DNA from: JBCBEX01 sp038528235 | GTDB lineage: Bacteria; Bacteroidota; Rhodothermia; Rhodothermales; Rubricoccaceae | Assembly: GCA_038528235.1 (NCBI GenBank) | Contig: JBCBEX010000009.1 | Coordinates: 21,166-85,165, forward strand | Length of the DNA stretch: 64,000 nucleotides | Direction: 5' to 3' | Shown here: positions 44,930 through 54,183 of the stretch, piece by piece | Layout: every line of letters begins with the position of its first letter | Position numbering within the stretch: position 1 is the first letter of the stretch | Translations under genes and position numbers: made by a program | The notes under the pieces: generated by a model | Told to the model about the DNA's origin: nothing | Databases searched by the model: none | Seen by the model: the letters and a program-made list of their open reading frames with translations, nothing else

Positions 44930-46579
44930 TCAGTGGTCGAGGCGGTCGAGCGCGGCGCGGGCGCGTTGTTCGAGGGCCCGGTGGTAGTCGAAGGGCTCAT
45001 CGTAGCGCAGGACGGCCTCGTAGGCGGCGCGTGCTTCGGCGCGGTTGCCCTGCTGCTCGTGCACCTCGCCGGTGTAGAACTGGGACCAGGGGCCCCAGCG
45101 CGCGAGCGCGTCGCCCGGGTTGGCGATGGCGATGGCATAGTGGCGGAGTGCCTCTCGGGGTTCGCGGTCTTCGTGGTAGGCCCGTCCGCTACGGTAGGCG
45201 GCCTCGGCATACTCCACGGGGGAGGCTGCGCCCGGTGCGAGGAGCGGCTGCATCGTAGTCACGGCTTCGGCATAGCGGCCCCCATCGAAGGCGTTGCCGC
45301 CGCGCAGCAGCAGGCGCTCGGTGGTCGTCAGCGGGGCGTCGATGCGACGTTGCGCCTCGCGGAGGGCTGCCGCATCGGCGTCGAAGTCGCGCTCTGATCG
45401 GATGCTGCGATAGTGAATCAGGGCACGGTCGCGCTGGCCGTTCATCTCGCGGGCGAGGCCAGCGCTCAGGTGGGCGCGGGCGCGGAGGGCCTCGCCGCCG
45501 AAGTCGGCCAGGTAGCGCTCAAAGGTGGTCGCAGCATCGGCGAAGCGGTTCTGGCGGTAGAGTGCGTCCCCGAGGTAGTAGCGGCTGTAGCGGAGCGGAA
45601 AGACCGCGGCGCGCTCCTGGGCAGCGAGGGCCGTGCGTAGGTGCCGCTCGGCATCGGCAGCGCGTCGGCGCTTGAGGAGAGCGTAGCCATAGAGATGGTT
45701 GACGAGGGCGCTCTCGGGGTGCCGGGCGTGCAGCCGCTCCATGTAGCGCAGGCCGCCGCGCCGGTTGTTGTTGAGCGTGAGGTCGGTGATGGCGAGGGCG
45801 ACGAGGGCCTCCTCCTGTTGTGTCAGGCTGCGCGTGGCGGCGCGCTCTAGCTCGTCCATGCCTGCTTGGACGGTGCCGTCGAACCCGGCTAGCTTGGCAA
45901 GCCAGCGATAGCCCTTGGGGACAGAGCCGACGGCCACGTGGCAAAGCCCAAGGCCTTTGTAGGCGTCGTGGAAGTCGGGATGGTCGCGCACGAGCCGCTC
46001 GAAGCCGCGGAAGGCGGCCCGGCCGGCCAGGGCCGCCCGCGTGTACTGGGCGAGCTTCAGGTGCGCCGTGGCCCGGGAGAGTTCGCGCTCGGCGGCGATG
46101 AGGCCGCGCCACGGGGAAGCGGCTGCGTCGTCCAGCGCCGTCTCGGTACGGTCGCTCCAGTCGAAGAACGCGTCGAAGTGGCGGGCGTCTTCAGTGACGA
46201 GCCCGCGCCAGAGCGCGATGGTGGCCAGGTGGTGGTAGGCCGCCGGGCCGCCGGGCTCTAGTTCCGCGAGGCGCTCGAACTGCGCCGCAGCCTGGTCAAG
46301 TTCGAAGGCGAGCAGGTGCGCGCGCCCAGCCGTAAGCAGCGCCGCGCCTTCGTCGGTCGCCACCATCATGACGCGATCACGCGGCGCGGGCATGACGCGA
46401 TCACTAGGCACGAGGCGAGTGTTCGGGGCCTGGTCCGAGGCATCCAGGACACGAAGGCGGACCTCGTCACGCTCAGCACCCGGCATGGGATCGATGCTAG
46501 GTGCGGCGAGCGCTGCAGCGTCCAGGTGCGCGACGACGAGGCACGCGACGAGGAGCCAAAAAACTTGGTGGTGGATCAT
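44930..46579 (-). CDS. TPR-repeat envelope protein
   Basis: 549 residues from the ATG at 46577-46579 (MIHHQVFWLLVACLVVAHLD, signal peptide). About residues 80-540 are TPR-like helical pairs (AAQFERLAELEPGGPAAYHHLA, YGYALLKRRRAADAERHLR, AAYEAVLRYDEPFDYHRALE). A protein-interaction scaffold, probably periplasmic. Upstream and divergent to the secreted protein at 46822. Confidence 0.75.
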   Translation of the reverse strand: MIHHQVFWLLVACLVVAHLDAAALAAPSIDPMPGAERDEVRLRVLDASDQAPNTRLVPSDRVMPAPRDRVMMVATDEGAALLTAGRAHLLAFELDQAAAQFERLAELEPGGPAAYHHLATIALWRGLVTEDARHFDAFFDWSDRTETALDDAAASPWRGLIAAERELSRATAHLKLAQYTRAALAGRAAFRGFERLVRDHPDFHDAYKGLGLCHVAVGSVPKGYRWLAKLAGFDGTVQAGMDELERAATRSLTQQEEALVALAITDLTLNNNRRGGLRYMERLHARHPESALVNHLYGYALLKRRRAADAERHLRTALAAQERAAVFPLRYSRYYLGDALYRQNRFADAATTFERYLADFGGEALRARAHLSAGLAREMNGQRDRALIHYRSIRSERDFDADAAALREAQRRIDAPLTTTERLLLRGGNAFDGGRYAEAVTTMQPLLAPGAASPVEYAEAAYRSGRAYHEDREPREALRHYAIAIANPGDALARWGPWSQFYTGEVHEQQGNRAEARAAYEAVLRYDEPFDYHRALEQRARAALDRLDH

Positions 46580-46821
46580 GCTACACCCAACGCAGAGAGC
46601 AGGCGGCATCGTGCGTGAAAACAAGTACGAAGAGCAGGCGCAGGGAGGTCGCTTCATGCTCTTGTATGAAAATGAGACGGCAACATCCCACAGGGGGGCG
46701 CACCGTGCGCCTGAGTTTACGGTGATGTGCACCGGGATGCGTATGTTGCGCCGATACGTGCTGGGTCTTCTTAGCGCACCTTAAGACCCAGTCCCTCCTT
46801 CATTACTACCTCTCTCGCACC

Positions 46822-48600
46822 ATGAAGCTCGCTACTCGTCTTGGGACCGGGCTGCTCGGCACCCTCCTCTTCTTCTCACTCAGCACCCCCGCACAGGCCC
46901 AGTTCACCTGCGAGAACGACGTGTTCATCTCGCAGTCCTTTGACAACGGAGCGACCTTCCAGCTCAGCCGCCTCGACCAGTCCGTCTTCCCCTACACGCT
47001 CAATGCGATCGGGACAACGACGGTCGAGTACAATGCGCTCGGTTTCAACTACCTCGACGGGTTCATCTACGGCATCAGGCCAACCGCGCCCAACAGGATG
47101 TACCGCATCGATAACACGGGCACGCCGGTCTCCATCGGCACCGTGGCAGGCCTGCCAGCGCAGAGCTATTTCTCCGGGACCATCGCCCGCGACGGCACGC
47201 TCTACCTCATCAATGGCGGAGACCCGCTCGTGACGCCCCGCAACCTCTACGTGATCTCGGGCCTCGACACCGGGACACCCACGCTGGATAACACGATTCC
47301 GATTGGGCTGATCGGAGGCACCTCGGGCGCGCGCGTGTCTGACATCGCCCTCACCAACGACGACAGCTTCCTCTACGGCTTCACGCGCAACACCAACCAG
47401 GTTGTCCAGATTGACCCGGCGGACGGAGCGGTGGTCGCACTCCCCGCGACGAGCTCGCTTGGCACCGTCGGTGGCATGTGGTTCAACAGCTACGGTGAGC
47501 TCTTCGGGCGGCGCGGCACGGTCGATGGCAGCTACTACCAGTTCGACCTCGTCTCGGGCGCGGCCACGGTGGTCTCGACGGGCGTCGTCTCGCGCTTCAA
47601 CGACGCCGCCTCGTGCCCCTACGCGGTCGGCTTCACGAAAGAAGCAAGCCCCACCACCGTGGACCCGGGCGACGCGTTCACCTACACGTTCACGCTCTTC
47701 AACAACGGCGCGGAGCTGACGGGCATCGACTTTTCGGACGTGCTGCCGAGCGCCCAACTCACGTTCGTGGACGGCACGCTCTCGACCACGCTCGGCGGGA
47801 CGGCCAACGCCTTCGGCGGCACCAACACCCTCACCATCACCGACATGACGCTCCCGGCCAACACGGCCTCGACGATCACGGTCGATGTGTTTGTTCCCGC
47901 CAGTGCGCCGGCGGTCACGTTCGACAACCAGGCTACGCTCTCCGACCTGGGCGTCTTCCTCGGCGAAACGCTCAACTCCGACGATCCGACCACGGTCATC
48001 TTCGGTGACCCGACCACGGTGAGCATCAACATCCCGGTTGAACTCACGACGTTCGACGTGCAACTCGACGGCCGGGCGGCACAGCTTGCGTGGGCGACGG
48101 CCTCGGAGACGAACAACAGTGGGTTCGAGGTGCAGATGCGTGGTCCCCAGGCTGCGGACTTCAGCGCCCTCGCGTTCGTCGAAGGCACGGGCACCACGAC
48201 GGAGGCCCAGGCCTACCGCTTCGCCACCGATGCGCTCTCGCCAGGCACCTACACGTTCCGCCTAAAGCAAGTCGACTTCGACGGTGCGTTTGCCTATAGC
48301 CCCGAGGTCGAAGCGACCATCGAGCTCTTGGACGCCTTTGAGCTGGCCGACATCTACCCGAACCCGTTCGGGGCACGCGCGGCCACGCTCTCCCTCGCCG
48401 TCCGCGAGGGCCAGGCGGTCACCGTGACGCTCTACGACGCGCTCGGCCGCGCCGTAGCCACGCTGCACGACGGGTGGATCGAAGCCGGCGCGGCCCTCCC
48501 GATGGAGATCGACGCCACGAGTCTGGCCAACGGCGTCTACGTCGTCCGTGCTGCTGGCACCGACTTCGCGACGACGCGCCGCGTCACCGTGGTGAAGTAG
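46822..48600 (+). CDS. Secreted protein with DUF11-like domain and type IX sorting domain
   Basis: 592 residues. Signal peptide ending AQAQ. Residues about 30-270 form a propeller-like region of the DUF6923 kind (YNALGFNYLDGFIYGI, IDNTGTPVSIG). Residues about 275-390 are a DUF11/Ig-like domain (FTKEASPTTVDPGDAFTYTF). Then WATASETNNSGFEVQ and a sorting domain (ADIYPNPFGARAATLSL, LYDALGRAVATL, ending RRVTVVK). Function unknown. A strong terminator follows. Confidence 0.78.
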   Translation: MKLATRLGTGLLGTLLFFSLSTPAQAQFTCENDVFISQSFDNGATFQLSRLDQSVFPYTLNAIGTTTVEYNALGFNYLDGFIYGIRPTAPNRMYRIDNTGTPVSIGTVAGLPAQSYFSGTIARDGTLYLINGGDPLVTPRNLYVISGLDTGTPTLDNTIPIGLIGGTSGARVSDIALTNDDSFLYGFTRNTNQVVQIDPADGAVVALPATSSLGTVGGMWFNSYGELFGRRGTVDGSYYQFDLVSGAATVVSTGVVSRFNDAASCPYAVGFTKEASPTTVDPGDAFTYTFTLFNNGAELTGIDFSDVLPSAQLTFVDGTLSTTLGGTANAFGGTNTLTITDMTLPANTASTITVDVFVPASAPAVTFDNQATLSDLGVFLGETLNSDDPTTVIFGDPTTVSINIPVELTTFDVQLDGRAAQLAWATASETNNSGFEVQMRGPQAADFSALAFVEGTGTTTEAQAYRFATDALSPGTYTFRLKQVDFDGAFAYSPEVEATIELLDAFELADIYPNPFGARAATLSLAVREGQAVTVTLYDALGRAVATLHDGWIEAGAALPMEIDATSLANGVYVVRAAGTDFATTRRVTVVK

Positions 48601-48642
48601 CACGGCGACGCAGCCACGTACGCGTGGTCCCTTGCACATGGC

Positions 48643-48682
48643 GCGGGCCCGATTTCTCTACGGAGTCGGGCCCGCGGTTTTT
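48643..48682 (+). terminator. Rho-independent terminator
   Basis: 10-bp GC stem (48643-48652 with 48666-48675) with a 13-nt loop, then five T at 48678-48682, starting 43 bp after the secreted-protein stop. Confidence 0.9.
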
Positions 48683-48794
48683 CTAAGGACTTTCGTGCGC
48701 TGCAATTCTGCGCAACACGGACGCATCTGCCTCGTTGCTCTGGGGCAACTCACCCGCTCGCTTGTTCTCCATCACATCCATGACCGCTACCTCC

Positions 48795-49439
48795 ATGAAG
48801 CGATTTGTCCTCCCCGTGCTTGCTGTGGCGCTCGTCGCCCTCGTGACCACCGGCTTCACGCTCCCGTCCACTTCCTCCGACGCGGCCCTGCCCGACGGCC
48901 CCGAGATCGGCGCCGCGGCTCCGGCCTTCACGCTCACCGACACCAACGGCACCGAGCACGCGCTCGCGGACTTCGCCGGCCAGTACGTCATCCTGGAGTG
49001 GCTCAACTTTGACTGCCCGTTCGTCAAGCGCCACTACCAGACCGGCAACATGCAGCAACTCCAGCAGCGTGCGGCGGAGAACGACGTCGTGTGGTTGTCC
49101 ATCGTCTCATCGGCGCCGGGCAAGCAGGGCCACTTCTCGAACGAAGTCATGAACGAGCGCGCTGCCCAGGTAGACGCGCAGCAGGCGGCCATCCTGATGG
49201 ACGAAAGCGGGACTGTCGGCCGTGCCTACGAGGCCGCCACGACTCCACACATGTACGTGATCGCACCGGACGGCACGCTGATTTACAAGGGCGGCATCGA
49301 TGACAAGCCGCGCGGCCCGATCGCCGAAGCAACCAACTATGTCGAGGCCGCCGTCGAGGCGCACATGCAGGGCGAGCCGGTAGCCGTGCCTACCTCGGCG
49401 CCCTACGGCTGCTCCGTCAAGTACGCCACGGCGGGCTAG
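48795..49439 (+). CDS. AhpC/TSA-type redoxin (thioredoxin-like), exported
   Basis: 214 residues. Signal peptide (MKRFVLPVLAVALVALV). Redoxin fold: IGAAAPAFTLTDTNGTEHAL, then the single reactive cysteine in LNFDCPFVKRHY, followed by the cis-Pro region TTPHMYVIAPDGTLIYKG. Peroxiredoxin-like peroxidase or thiol oxidoreductase in the periplasm. An in-frame ATG at 48780 would add five residues. Confidence 0.85.
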   Translation: MKRFVLPVLAVALVALVTTGFTLPSTSSDAALPDGPEIGAAAPAFTLTDTNGTEHALADFAGQYVILEWLNFDCPFVKRHYQTGNMQQLQQRAAENDVVWLSIVSSAPGKQGHFSNEVMNERAAQVDAQQAAILMDESGTVGRAYEAATTPHMYVIAPDGTLIYKGGIDDKPRGPIAEATNYVEAAVEAHMQGEPVAVPTSAPYGCSVKYATAG

Positions 49440-49462
49440 CGCGACGCCTGTGGTTAAATAGT

Positions 49463-49494
49463 CGCGGGCGGCTCTCCTAGGAGGGCCGCCCGCG
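49463..49494. terminator. Hairpin between convergent genes
   Basis: 10-bp GC stem (49463-49472 with 49485-49494) between the redoxin and comB genes. A short T-rich stretch follows on the plus strand. Confidence 0.8.
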
Positions 49495-49525
49495 TTCGTT
49501 TCCACGTTCGTAGGCTGAGTCTCCG

Positions 49526-50305
49526 CTACGATTCGGTGCTCGCCACACGCTCAGCCAGCGTCTGTTCGGCAACCACTTTGTCTTCCCCGTCGAGGAGGAG
49601 GCGGTTGTCGTGGAACAGGGGCAGGACCGGGACCGCATCCATCGTCGCGCAGTAGTCGAGGTCGGCTCCCTGGCCGAGCGCGATGAGACGGCGGGCGTGC
49701 TCGCTTTCCTTGAGCGCCTTAGCGAGGCGGCGGCGGTCGGCACGGTATTGCGCGTGGGCGATCCGGCAGGCATCGGTGGCATCGGCAGGAACGGTTCCGT
49801 CCCAGAGGCGGTGCAGCACGTAGCCAGCGAAGAGCGTGTCTTCGAGGGCGATGCGGCCTTGCCAGCCCGCGCAGTGGAGCACGATGTCCGTCTCGCACGT
49901 GCGCAGAAAGTCGATCACGCGGCTGGCGTTGAGGAAACAGCCGACGGTGACGGCGTGGGCCTGCTTGGCCTGCGCGATCGCCTGCGTGCCGTTGGTCGTG
50001 GTCAGGACTACGGTGCGGTCGTGGACGGCCTCGGGCGTGTACTCTGCGGGCGAGTTGCCGACCTGGAAGCCGTCGATGCGCTTCCCGCCGCGTTCGCCGC
50101 CGAGCAACCCGGTGTCTGCGTCGAGGTTGGCCGCAAGCCGACCCGCCTGCACCATGTCCGAGACGGGGATGACAGCCTTGGCGCCGTTGGCGAGGGCCGT
50201 CACAATGGTCGAGCACGCACGCAGCACGTCGATGGCGACCACGGTGGTCCCGCGTAGGTCGTCTTCAGACGGCGAACTGGCAGTAAAGAAAACCTCGACG
50301 TTCAT
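49526..50305 (-). CDS. comB: 2-phosphosulfolactate phosphatase (ComB family)
   Basis: 259 residues. Hydrolyses 2-phosphosulfolactate, a step of coenzyme M biosynthesis in archaea; in bacteria the sulfolactate product may go elsewhere. Family segments VAIDVLRACSTIVTALANGA, VGNSPAEYTPEAV, TTNGTQAI and LVLHCAGWQGR-like blocks are present. No other com genes seen. ATG at 50303-50305. Confidence 0.9.
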   Translation of the reverse strand: MNVEVFFTASSPSEDDLRGTTVVAIDVLRACSTIVTALANGAKAVIPVSDMVQAGRLAANLDADTGLLGGERGGKRIDGFQVGNSPAEYTPEAVHDRTVVLTTTNGTQAIAQAKQAHAVTVGCFLNASRVIDFLRTCETDIVLHCAGWQGRIALEDTLFAGYVLHRLWDGTVPADATDACRIAHAQYRADRRRLAKALKESEHARRLIALGQGADLDYCATMDAVPVLPLFHDNRLLLDGEDKVVAEQTLAERVASTES

Positions 50306-50464
50306 GCGGAGGGCGGAGGGGTGGAAACGTAGAGTGAGGGGGCGCATGTAGGCCAGGTCCCGCAGGCCTAACAAGCGCGGCGAGCAAGGTACGCCCGTTC
50401 GGGTGCCAAGCGGTATGTCACCCCCTAGAATGCCCCCGTTGGGTTCCAAACACGCAGGCCCTAC

Positions 50465-51595
50465 CTACAGTTTGTGGAAGGGTGGCTTGCGCACCGTGCC
50501 ACGCTTGAGACGGTTCCGCACACTGACGTGGACGGCACTCCCCGGCTTCGTGTAGGCCGGGTCGTTCGGCACGAACCCGAGGCCGATGCCCCGGCCGAGC
50601 GTCGGCGACTGCGAGCCGCTGGTGACCTCGCCGATAGGCTCGCCGTCAGGCGTAGCGAGGCCGTGGCCCTGGCGCGGGATCGCGCGCTCGTCCATGACAA
50701 ACCCGACGAGCTTGCGGGAGAGGCCGTCAGTCTTCTGCTGGGCGAGGGCCTCGCGGCCGACAAAGTCGCCAGCGTTCAGCTTGACGACCCAGCCCAGGCC
50801 TGCTTCGAGCGGATTGATCGTCTCGGTGAGTTCGTGGCCATAGAGGCAGTACCCCGCTTCGAGGCGGAGAGTGTCGCGAGCGCCGAGCCCGGCCGGCTGA
50901 AGCCCGTGGGCCTCGCCCGCCTCCACGAGGGCGTTCCACAGCCGCGTGGCGTGCGCAGCATCGGCGTAGAGTTCGAGCCCCTGCTCACCAGTGTATCCCG
51001 TGTGCGACACCAGCAGCGGCCCCATGCCGAGCAGCCCGTCGACGGTCGCGAAGTGGTAGTACTTCAGCCCGCCGAGGTCGAACGGCACGCCCTCGCTGGC
51101 CAGCAGCGCCTCGAAGATGCGGTGCGACGCCGGGCCTTGGAGCGCCAGCAGCGCCGTCTGCGCCGACTCGTCCGTGAGCGCGGCGTCGAAACCGCTCTCG
51201 GCAAGGACCGCCTCCATGTGAGCGAGGTCCTTGTCGATGTTCGACGCGTTGATGACGAGGAGGTATTCCTGCTCGGCGATGGCATAGACGAGCAGGTCGT
51301 CTACAGCTCCGCCGTCGTGCTGGCACATCACCGAGTAGAGCGCCTTGCCGTCGTAGAGCTTGCTGACGTCGTTGGTGACGAGGTACTGCACGTAGTCGAA
51401 GGCCTGCGGTCCTGTGACACGGACCTCGCCCATGTGGCTCACATCGAAAAGCCCGGCGGCCTCGCGCACGGCGCGGTGCTCGTCGAGGATGGACGTGTAT
51501 TGGACGGGCATGTCGAAGCCGCCAAATGCCATCATGCGAGCCCCGAGGGCGGTGTGGATGGCGTGCAACGGGGTGACTTGAAGCGACTCGGCCAT
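50465..51595 (-). CDS. gcvT: Glycine cleavage system aminomethyltransferase (T protein)
   Basis: 376 residues. Transfers the methylene group to tetrahydrofolate and releases ammonia. Motifs FGGFDMPVQYTSILDEHRAVR, FDVSHMGEVRVTGP, and GLGARDTLRLEAGYCLYGHE. C-terminal barrel ends FVPNDPAYTKPGSAVHV. gcvH and gcvP are not adjacent. Start at the ATG 51593-51595. Confidence 0.95.
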   Translation of the reverse strand: MAESLQVTPLHAIHTALGARMMAFGGFDMPVQYTSILDEHRAVREAAGLFDVSHMGEVRVTGPQAFDYVQYLVTNDVSKLYDGKALYSVMCQHDGGAVDDLLVYAIAEQEYLLVINASNIDKDLAHMEAVLAESGFDAALTDESAQTALLALQGPASHRIFEALLASEGVPFDLGGLKYYHFATVDGLLGMGPLLVSHTGYTGEQGLELYADAAHATRLWNALVEAGEAHGLQPAGLGARDTLRLEAGYCLYGHELTETINPLEAGLGWVVKLNAGDFVGREALAQQKTDGLSRKLVGFVMDERAIPRQGHGLATPDGEPIGEVTSGSQSPTLGRGIGLGFVPNDPAYTKPGSAVHVSVRNRLKRGTVRKPPFHKL

Positions 51596-51766
51596 GGGAT
51601 GGGACGATAAGAGAAGCAGGCCTGGAAGGGGTTTCGGAAGCAGCAACCAAACTACGCGCCGGTCTTCACTGCGAGCAACCAGAGGTTTCCCGACGACCGC
51701 CCCGCGTGGCGTGCAACCCAGGCCCACTGTGCACGAACAGGGGCGTCGAGCCTTTGCTATGTGTCC

Positions 51767-53023
51767 ATGTCCCGACCCTCGCCTGTGCGTGTTCCTCTCC
51801 ACGCGATCCCTGTTGCCCTCCAGACGCTCCGCACCAACCCCCTACACACTGCCCTCTCTACGCTCGGCATCGTCATCGGCGTCGGGGCGCTCGTCGCCAT
51901 TCTGGCGCTGGGCGACGGCCTGGAACAGTATGCCCGCGCTCAGATCCTGGAGACGACCGACCTCCAGGCGATCTCGTTCACGCCGCGCACTACCGAGGTC
52001 ATTGATGGCCTGCGGGTATCCCTCGACACGCCCGCACAACTGACGCCGGACGATGCCGCGGCGCTGCAGGCCACGTTCACGGACGGTACGCTCACCACCC
52101 TCGTGCAGTCGCGCTCGCTGCTCGTACGGCCCGTGGGTGCCGCCGACACGATGCGCTTAGCCACGAGCGTGGAGGCAGTGCTCCCCAACCTGCTCGACTA
52201 TCGCGAGCGATATGCCCACACTGGGCGATTGCTCACCGAGGACGACCTCCTCACTTCCGAAGGCCCGGCCGCCGCGCTCGTGAACCCGGCGTTGGCCGCG
52301 CGTCTCGGGTTCACGCACAACGAGGCCATCGACCAACAACTGGTCCTCGGTGGCGACACCGTGGAGGTCGTGGGCGTGATGGACGATCCCCGCGAGGACC
52401 CACAGCCGTTGGTGGTTGTCGGGGTCGGGACTGCGCCGCAGGCATTCGAAAACGGAGCCCCGCCCATGCTGATCGTGCAGGCAGGGGGGATCGAAGATGT
52501 ACCTGCTGTGCAGGCGCAGGTGGAGGCCTGGCTCGACGAGCACACCGACGCGGGCACGGCTGGCTTCACGGTCGCCACGAACACCGGGCGCGTTGAGCAG
52601 GCGCGGCGAGGCATGCTGGCGTTTAAGATGATCATGGGGCTCATCACGGGCATCTCGGTGGTGGTCGGTGGCGTGGGCGTGATGAACGTGCTCCTCGTGT
52701 CGATCACAGAGCGGACCCGCGAGATCGGCGTCCGCAAGGCAACCGGCGCGCGCCGCCGCGACGTGCTGGCGCAGTTCCTCGCCGAGTCCGTCGCCATCTC
52801 GCTCGTTGGCTGCGGTGTCGGCCTCGCGCTCGGGCTGCTCACGGTGTGGGCCGCGACGCCCCTCATCCGGCAGTGGGCCGAGATTCCCTTCGAAGCCGTG
52901 CTCACGACATCGACGGTGGTGGTGGTGCTGGGGGTAGCGCTCGTGATCGGACTGGTTTTTGGGACGTACCCGGCCTGGCGTGCTGCCCAACTCCCCCCCA
53001 TCGAGGCGCTGCGCCACGAATGA
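51767..53023 (+). CDS. MacB/FtsX-type ABC transporter permease
   Basis: 418 residues. First helix TALSTLGIVIGVGALVAILA with the MacB-type cytoplasmic lead-in, a periplasmic domain of about 220 residues, then three helices and a final block RTREIGVRKATGARRRDVLAQFL, which is highly typical. Usually partners a MacB-type ATPase; none is adjacent. Substrate unknown. GTG at 51761 or ATG at 51767; the latter was chosen. Confidence 0.9.
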   Translation: MSRPSPVRVPLHAIPVALQTLRTNPLHTALSTLGIVIGVGALVAILALGDGLEQYARAQILETTDLQAISFTPRTTEVIDGLRVSLDTPAQLTPDDAAALQATFTDGTLTTLVQSRSLLVRPVGAADTMRLATSVEAVLPNLLDYRERYAHTGRLLTEDDLLTSEGPAAALVNPALAARLGFTHNEAIDQQLVLGGDTVEVVGVMDDPREDPQPLVVVGVGTAPQAFENGAPPMLIVQAGGIEDVPAVQAQVEAWLDEHTDAGTAGFTVATNTGRVEQARRGMLAFKMIMGLITGISVVVGGVGVMNVLLVSITERTREIGVRKATGARRRDVLAQFLAESVAISLVGCGVGLALGLLTVWAATPLIRQWAEIPFEAVLTTSTVVVVLGVALVIGLVFGTYPAWRAAQLPPIEALRHE

Positions 53024-53094
53024 GTGAGCAAGCTCGCCCATGCCTGGCGGCACGCGCTAGATTGCGAGCATCACGTCTACGGTCCACTCTGCCC

Positions 53095-53823
53095 ATGCTC
53101 CGCCTCGCTCCGTTCGTTTTCGCCGCATTGCTCGTCTCATGCTCAGGCGACGCACCCACCCCGGCATCTTCTGCGCCCGCCACCACAGACCCTGAGACGG
53201 CTGCACAGCCTGAGGTTACGGGCGCGGTCCCCGCTGATGCTGACGAGCCCGATGCCACGACCTACGTGCTCGTCCTCGGCAACAGCCTCACGGCGGGCTA
53301 TGGTCTGGCGAACCCAGAGGCTGACGCCTACCCCGCACGACTCCAGGCTCGTATCGACGACGCGGGGCTCAACGCTCAGGTAGTCAACGCGGGCGTGAGC
53401 GGCGACACCTCCGCTGGCGGGCGGCGGCGCATCGATTGGGTGCTCCGGCGGCAGCCGGTCGACGTGCTCGTGCTCTCGCTCGGCGGCAACGACGGCCTGC
53501 GCGGCCTGTCGCCTGACTCGATGCAGGCCAACCTGAGCGCCATCATTGCCTCCGTCCGCGAGCAAAACGCCGAGGCAGATGTCGTGGTCGCTGGGATGGA
53601 AGCGCCGCCCAACATGGGGGATGCCTATACCTCGGCCTTTCGCCAGGTCTTCCGCGACCTCGCCGATGAACACGATGCGGCCCTCGTTCCGTTTCTCCTT
53701 GACGGCGTCGGCGGCATCCCGGCGATGAACCAACCCGACGGCATCCACCCGACCACGGAGGGGCAGGAGCGCCTCGCGTCGAATGTCTGGCCAGTTCTCC
53801 GAAGCGTACTCCAGAACGGCTAG
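53095..53823 (+). CDS. SGNH/GDSL arylesterase, lipoprotein
   Basis: 242 residues. Lipobox LVSC (Cys16) followed by a low-complexity Ala/Thr linker. Block I LGNSLTAGYGL with Ser64, block III GGND, and block V PDGIHPT, as in TesA-like arylesterases and lysophospholipases. Anchored in an envelope membrane. Its stop overlaps by 4 bp the stop of the convergent gene at 53820. Confidence 0.9.
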   Translation: MLRLAPFVFAALLVSCSGDAPTPASSAPATTDPETAAQPEVTGAVPADADEPDATTYVLVLGNSLTAGYGLANPEADAYPARLQARIDDAGLNAQVVNAGVSGDTSAGGRRRIDWVLRRQPVDVLVLSLGGNDGLRGLSPDSMQANLSAIIASVREQNAEADVVVAGMEAPPNMGDAYTSAFRQVFRDLADEHDAALVPFLLDGVGGIPAMNQPDGIHPTTEGQERLASNVWPVLRSVLQNG

Positions 53824-54098
53824 TCGGCAGAGTCCTGGTGAGGCGCGTGGGCCTCGTCCTCGAGGTGCTTCATCTCGCCAGGCAAGAGGTAGTCCGGGCC
53901 CCGCTTTAACTCGTCGGCTCGGTAGCGCTCCATCAGGTCCTGCGTCCTCATTTCGTAGTCAGGCTTGGCAGCCTCGCGCAGCTTGGGCGCGACGAACGTC
54001 TGGTAGAGGTAGAGCGGGATCGCGATGGCCGCGCCGATGTAGAGCGCGAGCAGCAGGAGGTCGTTGGACGCGGTCGGGATCGGCAAGTCGGGCAGCAT
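53820..54098 (-). CDS. Small membrane protein of unknown function
   Basis: 92 residues. One membrane helix (LLLLALYIGAAIAIPLYLYQ), then a charged cytoplasmic or periplasmic tail (REAAKPDYEMRTQDLMERYRADELKRG with gaps). No family recognised. Stop codons of this gene and the esterase overlap at CTAG. Confidence 0.55.
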   Translation of the reverse strand: MLPDLPIPTASNDLLLLALYIGAAIAIPLYLYQTFVAPKLREAAKPDYEMRTQDLMERYRADELKRGPDYLLPGEMKHLEDEAHAPHQDSAD

Positions 54099-54183
54099 GG
54101 GCGTGCGTGCGACGGTGGACGAGTCAGGTCAGGCCGCCGCAAGAAGCGCGCCACCGTCGAGGCATTAGCCGAGGCTGTGCTGG

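Noticed and set aside
46368..46415. Direct repeat of CATGACGCGATCAC in the TPR protein gene
   Set aside because: Two copies only in coding sequence, 24 bp apart (DRVM twice); not linked to the other arrays.
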